Made by a program: the position numbers and the translations under genes. Under the pieces are notes generated by a model, which ran no database searches, was not told the origin of the DNA, and worked only from the letters and a program-made list of their open reading frames with translations. Of a stretch of DNA of 25,665 nt, positions 1 through 10,500 are shown one piece after another; position 1 is the first letter of the stretch; each line of letters starts with the position of its first letter. The DNA comes from Hepatocystis sp. ex Piliocolobus tephrosceles (Eukaryota > Apicomplexa > Aconoidasida > Haemosporida > Plasmodiidae). The stretch lies in the NCBI GenBank assembly GCA_902459845.2, contig CABPSV020000156.1:1-25665 (forward strand), read 5' to 3'.

Positions 1-678
1 TTATTAATTTTTGTCTTAAATCTTTAAAGAAAAAAAAAAAACATAATTATAATTTCTATAAATATATTTATATTAACAATTGCTTAAACTTTTAATGATG
101 ATTATAAAGGTTTTACTAAAGTAATTGTTGTAATTTACTAACTGTAACTTAGTATTTTTTTTTTTTTTTTTTTTTTTTTATTATTACAATTGTATAGCAT
201 TGTGACGAAGTAGAAGAAAAGCATTTATTTAAGTAAGTAGACAAAAAATTATAAGTTTTCAAAAGGGACATTTGTATATGTCCATAAGAGTGTATATATA
301 TATATATATGTAATACATTATTGAGCGTTTGTGTGTATAGCATTAATATACGTATGTGTACATGAGCAAATATTATAAAAAAAATATATATAATAAAATA
401 AAATAATAATAAAATGAAAAGCATTAGCCATTAGTTAAATACTTCGCTAGCTACATGTTTAAAAAAGTTAAAAGATTAAAAACAGTTGACATTTTTATAA
501 CTTTTTAAACAAGCACAAATTGTTAACATATGTACACACATATATATATAATAACATTCAACATTTGTGGTAAAAAAACATAAACACACAATTATTTGTT
601 TATGTATGCATAATTTAAAATACTATAATCATTTAAATTATTCTGCAAACATATAAACATATATTAATAAACATATGT

Positions 679-716
<38 letters not shown>

Positions 717-993
717 TTACTTTTGTCCTATGTGTCATTTTTTTTTTTCTTTTTTTTAAAAAAAAATCATTTTTGTTAAAAATTGTAATATATTTTAACA
801 CATTTCTAATTATCTAAACAGTTGTAGATTCATTAATTTGTATGAAATTCAAAAGAAAATATTTTGTATTTTTAAAATATTATATATATGTATTAATATA
901 TATATTTATATACACACACACTAAATAAATAAATAAATAAATAAAAGGAACTAATTTCATATTTTAACTCCTTACCAAACAATATTATAAACA
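1..993. other. AT-rich 5' flank of the alveolin gene, no gene seen
   Basis: I find no credible coding region here. The stretch is dominated by T runs (about 162-179 and 680-713), A runs and (AT)n. The only long frame on the minus strand is built from low-complexity Phe/Ile/Lys codons and is typical intergenic noise. It should contain the promoter and 5' UTR of the gene starting at 994. Just upstream of that ATG is a short AAAT-type tandem repeat (about 923-944). Confidence 0.7.
425..453. promoter_or_regulatory. Possible paired AP2-O type sites (TAGCCA, TAGCTA)
   Basis: TAGCCA lies at 425-430 and TAGCTA at 448-453, about 545-570 bases upstream of the alveolin ATG. Both match the hexamer family reported for the ookinete transcription factor AP2-O ([TC]AGC[TC]A-like). 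IMC1-family alveolins are pellicle genes of motile stages, so the placement is plausible. A single such hexamer occurs by chance every few kb at this base composition (another TAGCTA sits near 3992), so only the pairing is suggestive. Confidence 0.3.
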
Positions 994-2733
994 ATGGAAA
1001 ACAGAGGATGTAATATGATTTTTAGTGACTGTTGCCAAGAAGAAAAAAATGAATCAGTATATCAGTATGAGGATATGGGAGAACATGTACCTAACGAAAC
1101 TTATTACGATGGGGAAAATAACTATGCATATGAACATATAGAAAGACCAGTATTACATGTTCAAGGAGATCAACCAGTGTTTAATATACCTGTATACCAA
1201 GATAAATATATTCGAGATAAAATAATTGAAACGCAGACGTATGAAGTTCAAGATATAGTACAACCCAAATGTTACTTGCAAGAAACGAAGCATGATATAC
1301 CAACTGTTGAATTATTTTATAAAGAGAAAAATGTAGCGATTCCCCAAGAACAAGTAGTAGAAAAAATAGTTGAAGTTGATACGCCTATTGGATATTCACC
1401 AGTATATTCTCCAGTTTGGGATGTAAGAGAAATTCCAAGAGTAGTACCAAAATATGAAGGTGAACAGAAAATTATTCAAGTAGAAGTACCACAAATAAAA
1501 TATATCGATAAATATGTTGAAAAAGAAATAGTAGTTGATGTAAAAGAAAAGATTGTTCCTAAAATTACTGAAATAGAAAAAGAAGTTGATATAGTAAAAT
1601 ATGAATGGAAAGAAAAATATCAAGATGTACCTGTATGTAAATATGTACCAAAAATTGACGTTGAATTAGATTGTCCACCTCCACTTATAGTTCCATATCC
1701 AGAAGTTCATTTTCAAAATATTTCTGAAGTTATGAATCCAAATCAAAGACTTGTAGATATTTCTAATGAGACATTATTAAAAAATACAGTTATAAATAAT
1801 CCCACTTTAAATAAACATGTTGATAAATCTGTAAAACAAAATTTAATCAACATAGCAAAATTGACAAACAAAAAAAAAAATGAACAAAATCTAAGAAAAA
1901 AAAAAAAAAAAAGCTGGGGATTTTGTTATTTTAATCGTTGTAATGCTGATGAAGATGAATATACTGATAATGAAGAGGTTGATCCAAAAACAGGGTATCC
2001 AAAAAAAATGCCAAAAGATTTTGCTTCTTATTTCAAAAAAGATTTGAATACTGTAAAAAAACAAATGGGTATTGATTCAAGTAATATATCAGCAGCATCT
2101 AATAATAAATTAATAGAAAAAGGTCCTTTAAATGTTGGTATTGAATATTTAGGAAAAATTGATAAAGCACCAGTTGATGGAGGAAGATTAGAGTCTATAT
2201 CATTTAAATTACATGCTATTGAAGTACATCAATTTATTCCAGTACCAACATTACCAAAACCTAAATTTTTAGATATAGTATCACCAGAACAATTTGAGAA
2301 TAATGATATATCATCGCTTAAAAATATATTTGGAACAGTATCTGAAGATTGGGTTGATCCTATCGTAACTGGATATATAGCTCCTATGATGAAGGATGTG
2401 TTACATGGTAATACGAGTCCAAAAAATCCATTATTTAATAAATTAACTAATATTAATAATAATGATCGAATTAGAGCCTTTGCATCTATGCATAGCACTC
2501 ATAATGTTGATGATAACTCTAAATATGACTTAAACGATTATAATTTATATGATGGTAATCAATATCATATTGGTGATAATCAAACTCATATTGATGATAA
2601 TCAAAATCATACTGATGATAATCAACAATATCAAAACTATGGTTCCCAAAACAGTTTTGTCAGTCATAATAATTATGCTTCAATGAATCACATTAATGAA
2701 AATCAAGAACTGTATACTGAGATAGTGAATTAA
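994..2733 (+). CDS. IMC1j: Alveolin, inner membrane complex protein 1 family (IMC1j-like)
   Basis: This is a single-exon protein of 579 residues. Alveolins are intermediate-filament-like proteins that form the subpellicular network under the inner membrane complex and give invasive or gametocyte stages shape and strength. The alveolin core spans about residues 58-245. It is rich in Val, Ile, Pro, Glu and Lys and has characteristic short motifs (VVEKIVEVDTP, EIPRVVPKYEG, VPQIKYIDKYVEKEIVVDV, YQDVPVCKYVPKIDVE), followed by PPPLIVPYPEVHF. Cysteines 6, 13 and 14 near the N-terminus are candidate palmitoylation sites, as in other IMC1 proteins. A Lys-rich segment (about 292-309) precedes WGFCYFNRC. 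The C-terminal tail (about 520-550) carries a degenerate IDDNQ-H repeat. Assignment to IMC1j (Pf77 in P. falciparum) rests mainly on neighbouring genes: p30, NAC alpha and SRP68 follow in the order I recall for P. falciparum chromosome 6. The alveolin family call is firm; the paralogue letter is less so. Confidence 0.87.
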   Translation: MENRGCNMIFSDCCQEEKNESVYQYEDMGEHVPNETYYDGENNYAYEHIERPVLHVQGDQPVFNIPVYQDKYIRDKIIETQTYEVQDIVQPKCYLQETKHDIPTVELFYKEKNVAIPQEQVVEKIVEVDTPIGYSPVYSPVWDVREIPRVVPKYEGEQKIIQVEVPQIKYIDKYVEKEIVVDVKEKIVPKITEIEKEVDIVKYEWKEKYQDVPVCKYVPKIDVELDCPPPLIVPYPEVHFQNISEVMNPNQRLVDISNETLLKNTVINNPTLNKHVDKSVKQNLINIAKLTNKKKNEQNLRKKKKKSWGFCYFNRCNADEDEYTDNEEVDPKTGYPKKMPKDFASYFKKDLNTVKKQMGIDSSNISAASNNKLIEKGPLNVGIEYLGKIDKAPVDGGRLESISFKLHAIEVHQFIPVPTLPKPKFLDIVSPEQFENNDISSLKNIFGTVSEDWVDPIVTGYIAPMMKDVLHGNTSPKNPLFNKLTNINNNDRIRAFASMHSTHNVDDNSKYDLNDYNLYDGNQYHIGDNQTHIDDNQNHTDDNQQYQNYGSQNSFVSHNNYASMNHINENQELYTEIVN

Positions 2734-2805
2734 ATGTTTATATAAAAAAAAAAAATAAAATAAAATAAAATAAAATAAAAAAAAAAAATAAAAAAATAAA
2801 ATAAA

Positions 2806-2839
<34 letters not shown>

Positions 2840-4064
2840 GACCTTTCATCTATACGAATTAGTAGTCTTCTACTATCATTTGTTCAATTTGTTTTATAGT
2901 ATTTTATCATATTTTTATTTTTTTGTTTTTTTTAAAATGATAAGCAATATCATTTGTATTATGTTTAATTTGTCTTATTTATCCTTTTTTTGTCCTTTTT
3001 TTTATCCTTTTTTTTGTCCTTGTTTTGACCTTTTTTTTTTTTTTTTTTTTTTTCTCAATGACTGTTATTATTTTTTTTTCTTTTTTTTGTATATCCAATT
3101 TTTAGAATACATTACATACACATATAAGTAGAACTTAGTTTTTTTTAGTTTTTATGACGTTTCACATTTTTGAAAAAATGTATAATGTGTGCTTATGTAT
3201 ATAAACATACACGGTATGCTAATATATTTTATATATATATATATATATCAATTATTAAAAACAAACAGGGGTAAATTGAACTACTATATTAATTGTCTGC
3301 GTTTTTAAGACAAAATAAAAATGTATATACAGATGTATATATATAAAATATAGTAACGTTTTCGTATGCAATTTTATCATCATATTAAACATATTGAACA
3401 TATTGAACATATTGAAAACATTATTAAATATTTTGAAAACATATATATATATATATATATATAGACTTAATATATTTTTTATGTTGTAATCAATCTAAAT
3501 AACGTTTTTTTCTATATTTGTATATGCCATTACTAAGTAGTGTCGAAAGTTATGCATTTTTAATTCTTGCCTTTTTAAAAATATGAACTGAACAGCATCT
3601 TTTTTTTTTTTTTTTTTTTTTTTTTTCACTTTTTGTGACATAACATATGCTTCTTTAGCGTTATAAACATATTAACATATATAAACATTTTTTAAGAGCT
3701 CTCACATTCAAAGTGTTTTTATAAACTTTTTAATAAAAAAATGTAAATAATTTGCAGTACATAAATATACATTATTTTTTTTTAACCTTTCACATCTTTA
3801 ATTGTTGTTGTTGTTTAGCCAAATTTAACATCTAATTAAATTTACTGTTGTTAAATACATTTTAAAATATAATTATATTTTAACACTATTTTTTTTTTTT
3901 TTTTTAATCAATATTTTAAAAAAAAAAAAAAAAAAAAATGAAGCGATATTTTCCTGTTAGTGTATATATGAGAGCAATTTACATATTTACATAGCTAATA
4001 AACATTTTTGTAATTTTTTTTTTGTTTTTTATGATTAATAGTTAATAAAAATATTTAATTACAA

Positions 4065-4106
<42 letters not shown>

Positions 4107-4793
4107 TGGATATTCTGATAATGCAATTGGCCAGCTGAAAATGGAAAAGTATAATAAAAAATTGAAAAACATAGGTCAGTAAATAAATGTACAAAATAAA
4201 TGTACAAAATAGATATACATAATGGATGAACAGAATAAATAAATATTTAAAGAAAAACATATATATATATATATATATTTTTTTTTTTACATAAATACTA
4301 CAAAACGAATAATATTTTACGTTATTTAAAAAGTAATATATATATGTAAGTAATATTGAAGTATAGCACTTTGGTATATATTACCTTGAAGTAGCATTAG
4401 AGTAAAAAGGAACATGTATCGCTACACATGTTGCTACATGTGATATACTAATATGTATGCATATATACATATATGTAATAATTGGAAAATGTAAAAAAAA
4501 AAAAGTAAGATGGACACTTATGTTAGCGAAACGAATGGTTGATAATTTGTTCCTTCGTTCATGTTTTTTTTTTTTTTTTTTTTCTTTATTCATAAAATAA
4601 AAAAGGTAACATAAAAACATAAAATAAAAGACAACAACCACATAAAAAGTAGTAAAACTCTGTGAAATAAATAACATAAAAAAAAACAGTAAAAAAAAAA
4701 AAAAAAAAAAAGAAAAAAAAACAGTGCTACGCGTAATAGGAGTATTAACCATAATAGTTATAACAACTGTAAGAATTGCGACATTTTAACACA
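2734..4793. other. Intergenic region, about 2 kb, low complexity
   Basis: This lies between the alveolin stop and the p30 start. It holds A/T homopolymers (A near 2811-2836, T near 3601-3626, T near 4067-4105), (AT)n tracts (about 3231-3249 and 3443-3463), three short ATATTGAAC-like copies near 3390-3415, and three ACATGT-like hexamers at about 4411-4442. Short frames here encode only Phe/Lys/Ile homopolymer-derived peptides. No RNA gene was recognised. Confidence 0.7.
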
Positions 4794-5924
4794 ATGTTTA
4801 TCGATTTGAACATTATTTTTAATGCACAGGAAAATATAAAATCTTTATTATATACAGCATTGTCTGCAGGTTATAATATAGTTGCTGTTAGTAAAGAATT
4901 GGAAAAAGATGAATTGAAAGAAGAAACAAAATTCAATGACATAAAAAAATTTAAAGTAGTAAACTGTTTTGCTTATTATGATGATGACAAGAAATTGGAC
5001 ATATATAAAGAAGACAATATTAATAATTATTTTTTTGACGAATATGATAATACATGTATGATAGATAGTTATTTATCAAAAATAAATAATCTTATAAAAG
5101 AAAATTTTATTTTAATTAATAAAAGTAATACATTTTCTATTAAGAATATATGTGATGATTTTATATTAAGTGATAAAAATGAAATAACACAAGATGATTA
5201 TAAAATGTTATATAATTATTTACAAGACAATAAAAATGAAAAATTTTTTTTAAACTATAAAGGTAGTACCAATAAGAATATGAGTAACTTTACTGTTAGT
5301 AATATTTATACTAATAATAATAATAATAATTATAATAATAATAATAATAATAATAATAATGTACAAATACCTCGTTTTATTTTATCTAAGAATACAAATA
5401 CATATGTATTAAAACGATTGAACATAAAATTTGAAAATTTTGTAGCTACTCCAAATTTTAATAATATTATAAACAATTCGAATTTTGACATTATAGCTGT
5501 TATGATATCAAATATAGAAAGCATGTATATAATAATTAATCATCAGATTGATATAATTACTTTGGATCCTATGAAAAAATTTTCACATATAAAAAGAACA
5601 ATTATACAAACAGCAATAGATAGAGGAATGTACTTTGAGATATGCTCTCCTAATTCAAAATATTTTTCTAAATATTCTCCACAATTTTATATTCATAATT
5701 TAACTACTTTACTATCAGTTGTACCTCATAATAGAATAATTATAAGTTCAGGTAGTTCGAAAAATGAAGAAATAATTGAACCTCTTGATATGTTCAGGTT
5801 GTTTTTTAATTTTGGTACTTTTTCATATGAAGACTTTATTAGGTGCATGACAACTGTTCCTTTAGCTTGTATACAAAGAGCATCCGTAAGAAAATCACAA
5901 AACACTGCCGTATTTGGTAAGTAG
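4794..5924 (+). CDS. RPP30: Ribonuclease P/MRP protein subunit p30 (RPP30/Rpp1 family)
   Basis: This is a subunit of the nuclear RNase P/MRP ribonucleoprotein, which trims tRNA 5' leaders and takes part in rRNA processing. Family members have a TIM-barrel-like fold and are usually about 270-300 residues; here it is 376. The N-terminus, MFIDLNIIF then SLLYTALSAGYNIVAVSKE, matches the family's opening FxDLN strand and GYxxVA strand. The C-terminal half has the barrel signatures DIIAVM, QIDIITLD, AIDRGMYFEICSP, NRIIISSGS and a closing RKSQNTAVFGK, equivalent to the RKTAFG end of the human protein. The extra length is a parasite insertion that includes a polyAsn tract (about residues 173-190). 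The open frame extends upstream to a TTG at 4776, but the first ATG is at 4794 and gives the family-like N-terminus, so I start there. The stop overlaps a GTAAGT string, but no convincing downstream exon follows. The gene lies about 0.75 kb from a tRNA gene, a substrate of this enzyme. Confidence 0.88.
   Translation: MFIDLNIIFNAQENIKSLLYTALSAGYNIVAVSKELEKDELKEETKFNDIKKFKVVNCFAYYDDDKKLDIYKEDNINNYFFDEYDNTCMIDSYLSKINNLIKENFILINKSNTFSIKNICDDFILSDKNEITQDDYKMLYNYLQDNKNEKFFLNYKGSTNKNMSNFTVSNIYTNNNNNNYNNNNNNNNNVQIPRFILSKNTNTYVLKRLNIKFENFVATPNFNNIINNSNFDIIAVMISNIESMYIIINHQIDIITLDPMKKFSHIKRTIIQTAIDRGMYFEICSPNSKYFSKYSPQFYIHNLTTLLSVVPHNRIIISSGSSKNEEIIEPLDMFRLFFNFGTFSYEDFIRCMTTVPLACIQRASVRKSQNTAVFGK
5311..5360 (+). 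repeat. AAT trinucleotide tract encoding polyAsn in p30
   Basis: A run of AAT codons with one TAT interruption lies in the middle of the p30 gene. It encodes Asn stretches between the two conserved halves of the protein. Such tracts are common in Plasmodium and probably form a loop outside the barrel core. Confidence 0.9.
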
Positions 5925-6019
5925 TTATTCAGACAAATTATTAAAAAAAAAATCCATACACACGTATATATATATATATATATATATACATATTAGGATT
6001 GGTTAAAAATGAATTATAC

Positions 6020-6082
<63 letters not shown>

Positions 6083-6671
6083 ACAGGCGTACTCTTTTAG
6101 GCATGTGTATATTGAGCATACATTGACACAAAATAAGTATAACATTACTTTAAATCTTTAAATTTTTTAAGCTTTTTTTTTTTTTTTTTACATATTAGTT
6201 TGTTACGCTTTCATTTATACTATAAACTTTTATATTTAGTTTATAATTAAACCTGTATGCTTTCCAAAGTGCTTTAACACTATTATTTTTATTTTTTTTC
6301 TCCTTAAAAATGTTATTTATTTATATATTTAATAACCATATTTAACCATATTTAAACATATTTTGCTGTTTACATATAATTATTAACGCTTATAAAAAAA
6401 TGTCAAGCGATTAAAATTTTAATTATTTTGCTTTTTAAATTAAATATTAAGACACTACATAATTTTTTTAATTCTATACATGCATCAACTTTTTGTTTTA
6501 AATTTTAAGATGAAAATTAATAAACAAATAGTTTAAAAAATGTGAACAAATGTAAGAAAGAACGTGTACAAAAATGGATTTATAAGTAACATTATTTCAG
6601 TTTATATTTGAAAAAAAAAAAAAAAAAAAAAAAAATTACAGCTAGCTTAAAAATGAATTCTTATTAACTTC
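5925..6671. other. Intergenic region between p30 and tRNA-Ser
   Basis: This holds the 3' UTR of p30, an (AT)n tract (about 5966-5986), the T/A palindrome listed separately, and generic AT-rich sequence. An A run at about 6610-6635 and AAAAA near 6651 lie just left of the tRNA gene. Read on the minus strand these are T runs that can serve as RNA polymerase III terminators for the tRNA. No coding region is seen. Confidence 0.65.
6023..6081. repeat. T29/A30 homopolymer palindrome
   Basis: About 29 T residues are followed directly by about 30 A residues, about 100 bases after the p30 stop codon. This makes a perfect inverted repeat that could extrude as a hairpin and would exclude nucleosomes. 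Exact lengths in such runs are prone to sequencing and assembly error. Confidence 0.85.
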
Positions 6672-6753
6672 CGACAGCTGCAGGATTCGAACCTGCGCAA
6701 GCAAAGCTTAATGGATTTCAAGTCCATCCCCTTAACCACTCGGGCAAACTGTC
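6672..6753 (-). tRNA. tRNA-Ser (anticodon UGA)
   Basis: Reading the minus strand from 6753, the sequence folds as an 82-base class II tRNA. The 7-bp acceptor stem GACAGTT pairs with AGCTGTC, with one G-U pair. The D arm contains GAGTGGTTAA. The 5-bp anticodon stem ATGGA/TCCAT closes the loop CTTGAAA, with anticodon TGA (plus-strand 6718-6720). A long variable arm follows, built on AAGC and GCTT, typical of serine tRNAs. The T arm contains GGTTCGAATCC. The base after the acceptor stem is G, the usual serine discriminator. It reads UCA codons. No intron is present, and CCA is not encoded. T runs on the minus strand downstream (plus 6610-6655) suit Pol III termination. Confidence 0.96.
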
Positions 6754-6904
6754 CCTAGTTAAAAATGAAAAATCTTTCATTTATATGTACATATATATAT
6801 ATATATATATATATCCTTTTTTAAAATTGTAAAATTTTTAACTACCACATTTTATATTAATTATAATTTGTGGAAATTCTCAATTAGAACGTTATTTAGT
6901 ACAA

Positions 6905-6943
<39 letters not shown>

Positions 6944-7475
6944 AGTTATGTATGTATCTTCTATGTACCTATATGCGCACATTTAAAAGTACATGTATAT
7001 ATTTAGTGATAATGCTTATAGCTTATTCGACAATTTAATGGAAGAAAATACATTTTTTAAATCACTCAATGTTTTATACATTTTTTTATACATTTTTTTA
7101 TACATTTTTTTATACATTTTTTTATACATTTTTTTATATATTTTTTTATGCATTTTTTTATACATTTTTTTAGTTCATAACTTTTAAATTATTTATTTAT
7201 TAATCTATACAATTTTCCTTTTTGATAAGTTCACCTATGGTTTTAATTTGTTAACAAAAAATTTAGAAAAAAAAAAAGAAAAAAAAAAAAGAACAATAAC
7301 AACAGCAATAACAATAGCAATAACAATAACAATAGCAATAACATGAACAATAGCAATAACATGAACAAAAACATGAATAAAAAACGAGAACAAACAAACA
7401 ACCATAAATAAGCGCTACAAAACAGAACAACCTTATATGTTTAATACATGAACAGGTTTAGTAAAAAAAAAAAAG

Positions 7476-7507
<32 letters not shown>

Positions 7508-7539
7508 TATGTCGTTTCGTATAACTATGTATATATAGA
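6754..7539. other. Intergenic region between tRNA-Ser and the RAP-type gene
   Basis: This contains an (AT)n tract (about 6790-6813), a long A run (about 6907-6943), a 12-bp tandem repeat (7075-7170, listed separately), a T-poor stretch of AACAATAGC-like units (about 7290-7380), and A runs up to the RAP-type ATG. It should include the promoter and 5' UTR of that gene. No gene is supported. Confidence 0.65.
7075..7170. repeat. 12-bp tandem repeat, 8 copies (TATACATTTTTT)
   Basis: Eight head-to-tail 12-base units begin at 7075, 7087 and so on; two copies carry a substitution. The period is a multiple of three, so a spurious plus-strand frame of YIFL repeats appears. It is not considered coding. 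Confidence 0.85.
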
Positions 7540-10500
7540 ATGAAATCCATTGTGATTATAAAAGCGAGAGGATTAAGCTCCCTTGCTTTTGGAGAAATAG
7601 TAAATCGAAGTTCTTCAAATTTACTAGTTAAACATTTGAAATATAGTAATTTATCAAAAAGATTCCATTCAAGCATTACGGAGTTGAAAAATGAAAAGAG
7701 ATTAAATCATGATAAAGAGAAAAACGGTAATAATAACAAAGATGAAGATAAAAATAAATATTATATAGATAAACAAAATGATTTTTTAACAAAACTTGAT
7801 GAAGGGGATAATGAAAAGGATGGAATAAAAGATTATAGTACTGTTAAAATAATAAATAAAAACCAGAAAGAAAACGATTTTTTATTAAATGATGAAACAT
7901 ATGTAAGTTTTATAAATAAATATAATAATGAAAAAATAGAAAAAAAAAAAAAAAACAGATTTAGTAGTAAAAATTTACAACTAAATGATAACGAAAAAAG
8001 TTTATGGGAAATATTAAAAGAAAAAGAAGAAGAAATAAAAAATAAAAAAAAGTTAAAAATTTATCAAAGAGAGCTAGATGAAAAGGGTAAAAGAGAATAT
8101 GAAAGAATTAAAAAGGAGGAAAAATATATATTAAACGATTTGAGTAAAGAAAAAATGGGACAAAAAATGGGACAGGAAATGACTAGCTACAATGATAAAA
8201 ATAAAAAATGGTTTACACAAAAGAATTCGGATAAACAACAAATAAATAATGATGGCGACAATAAAAAAAGATTCAAAAAACAGAAAGAACAAAAAAAAAG
8301 TATAGAACAAGTATACGATGATATAGATCTTTTTTTAAATAATGAAAAAACGTATATAAATGATATAAAATCATATGACGAAATTTATGAACAGTCATTT
8401 GCTAATTCTATCAAAAAGGATGAAACAAAAGGATTATTTATGTCAACAGAAAATGAAGTTACATCCGGTAATGCCAATAATGTCGGTAATGCCAGTAATG
8501 CCAGTAATACCAGTAACACCAGTAACATTTTTAGTGATATTAAAAAAAAAAATAAAATTGATAACTATAATACAAACTTAGACAAAAACGAATTGAATAT
8601 TGACAATTTAATTCAAGATGAGTTGAAAAACAATTACACTTTTTACAATTCTATTATTAAAAAACAGGAGGATGAACAATTACAACTTAAAAATATAACA
8701 ACTAGCGAATTGCTTATTAATGATTTGAATGATCCACATGATACCAATCAACCGTTCATATCTGATAGTACATTTTTTAAAAAAGAAGAAGACGATATAT
8801 CAGCTAAAAATTATGTAAAAAAATTATTTTTTAAGGAAAAAGAAACTGAGCTTGAAAAGAATAAAAATAAACAAAACTTGAACGAACAAAACTTGAACGA
8901 ACAAAACTTGAATAAACAAAACTTGAATAAACAAAACTTGAATAAACAAAACTTGAACGAACAAAACTTGAACGAACAAAACTTGAACGAACAAAACTTG
9001 AATAAACAAAACTTGAACGAACAAAACTTGAATAAACAAAACTTGAATAAACAAAACTTGAATAAACAACAGATAGAGTCAGAAAAAATAGATTTACAAT
9101 TAGTAAAAAAGCAGGATGACGAAACAAGTCAAAAGAGAGACGAAACAAGTCAAAAGAGAGACGAAACAAGTCAAAAGAGAGACGAAACAAGTCAAAAGAG
9201 AAACGAAACAAGTCAAAAGAAACATTCTCTTGCTGTTTCTTCTTCTTCCCCAAACACAACAAAACATAATAAAAAAAAAGAAAAAGAACCCGATATAGTA
9301 GAAGTAAACGAAATCGATATTATAGAGCATTTAAGTGGTGAAAATTTTAGTAGTATTGTCGACGGAAATATTGATAATATGATTATACAAAAAGATATAA
9401 AAAGAGAAAAGACATTATATGGTGTTATAACTGTTGTTTATAATAATTTACAAAACTGTGACAATATAAATTTAAGTAGTGCTTTAGTTAAAATATCAAA
9501 ATTAATAGATTTGTATCAAAAAGAAAGTATTATAAATAATTATATGTATTTAAGTATTATAAAAAAAGTAGAAACAAATTTATACTCTTTTAGTATATCT
9601 AATTTGGTTCAAATATTTTATGCGTTTGTAAAAATAAACCATTTACCTTATTTTTTTAATGACATAGTTAATAATATTAATAACAAATTAAAAGATTGTG
9701 AACCAAAACAAATATGTAGTATTTTATACACATTAAGTAATATTCTAATAGAAACAAATGAAATACGTCTTTTAAAAATGAAACTACTTGATATAGTACA
9801 AACAAATTTATCTTTATTTACATGTCTTAATGATATAATTTGTTTATTAACTTCGTTATCAAAATTGAAATATAAAAATGTTACAGTATATTATAAATTA
9901 TCTAAAAAAATTGAAGAACATATAAATGAGTTAACAATAAAAAATGTAAGTAATATATTATGGTCTTTTAGTAGTATTAATTATACAAGTAAATTAATTA
10001 AAAAAATAAAAAAAATTATTGAAAAAGATATACATAATGCAAATCATTTAGATATAATAAATATTACTTATTCATTAACAAAATTAAACGAATTTGATTA
10101 TCATCTTTTTAATGATATTCTTTATAATGCTATTAATGTTTATTTACATAATATGAATATAAAAAATTTATGTATAATTTTATGGTCCTATACTTATGCT
10201 GATTTTGATAAATCAGATTTATACATTAATATTTTAACAAAAATAAATGAAAATATAAAACAAATTACGACTAAAGATATTGTTTCTATTTTAACTTGTT
10301 TAAGTAGAATAAAATTTAATTATAAATATAAATATTTATACAATCATTTAAAAAATAAAGTAATAAAAAATTTATATGCTTTTACTCCCTTTCAATTAAC
10401 TAATGTTATTTATTATTCTTCTTTTTTGGATATATATGATCATAAATATTATTATTTACTAACTCAACAAATATATCAAATTAGAAAACTATTATATTTG

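Noticed and set aside
149..424. 91-codon minus-strand frame at the left end
   Set aside because: Composed of homopolymer-derived Lys and Phe/Ile-rich residues, with no conserved motif; typical of AT-rich intergenic DNA.
2880..3131. Plus-strand Phe-rich frame
   Set aside because: The frame is T-run translation in the 3' flank of the alveolin gene, with no domain or codon-use support.
4776..4793. Upstream extension of p30 to 4776
   Set aside because: The codon at 4776 is TTG, not ATG. The ATG at 4794 gives the family-like N-terminus.
5917..5930. Possible splice donor GTAAGT overlapping the p30 stop
   Set aside because: The encoded end already matches the family's C-terminal TAFG-like end, and no plausible acceptor plus conserved exon follows.
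6993..7187. Plus-strand YIFL-repeat frame
   Set aside because: It is the translation of a 12-bp T-rich tandem repeat; no unique sequence supports a gene.
8824..9330. Three overlapping minus- and plus-strand frames over the RAP-gene repeats
   Set aside because: They arise because 15- and 21-bp repeats keep several frames open; they are shadows of the RAP-type coding sequence.
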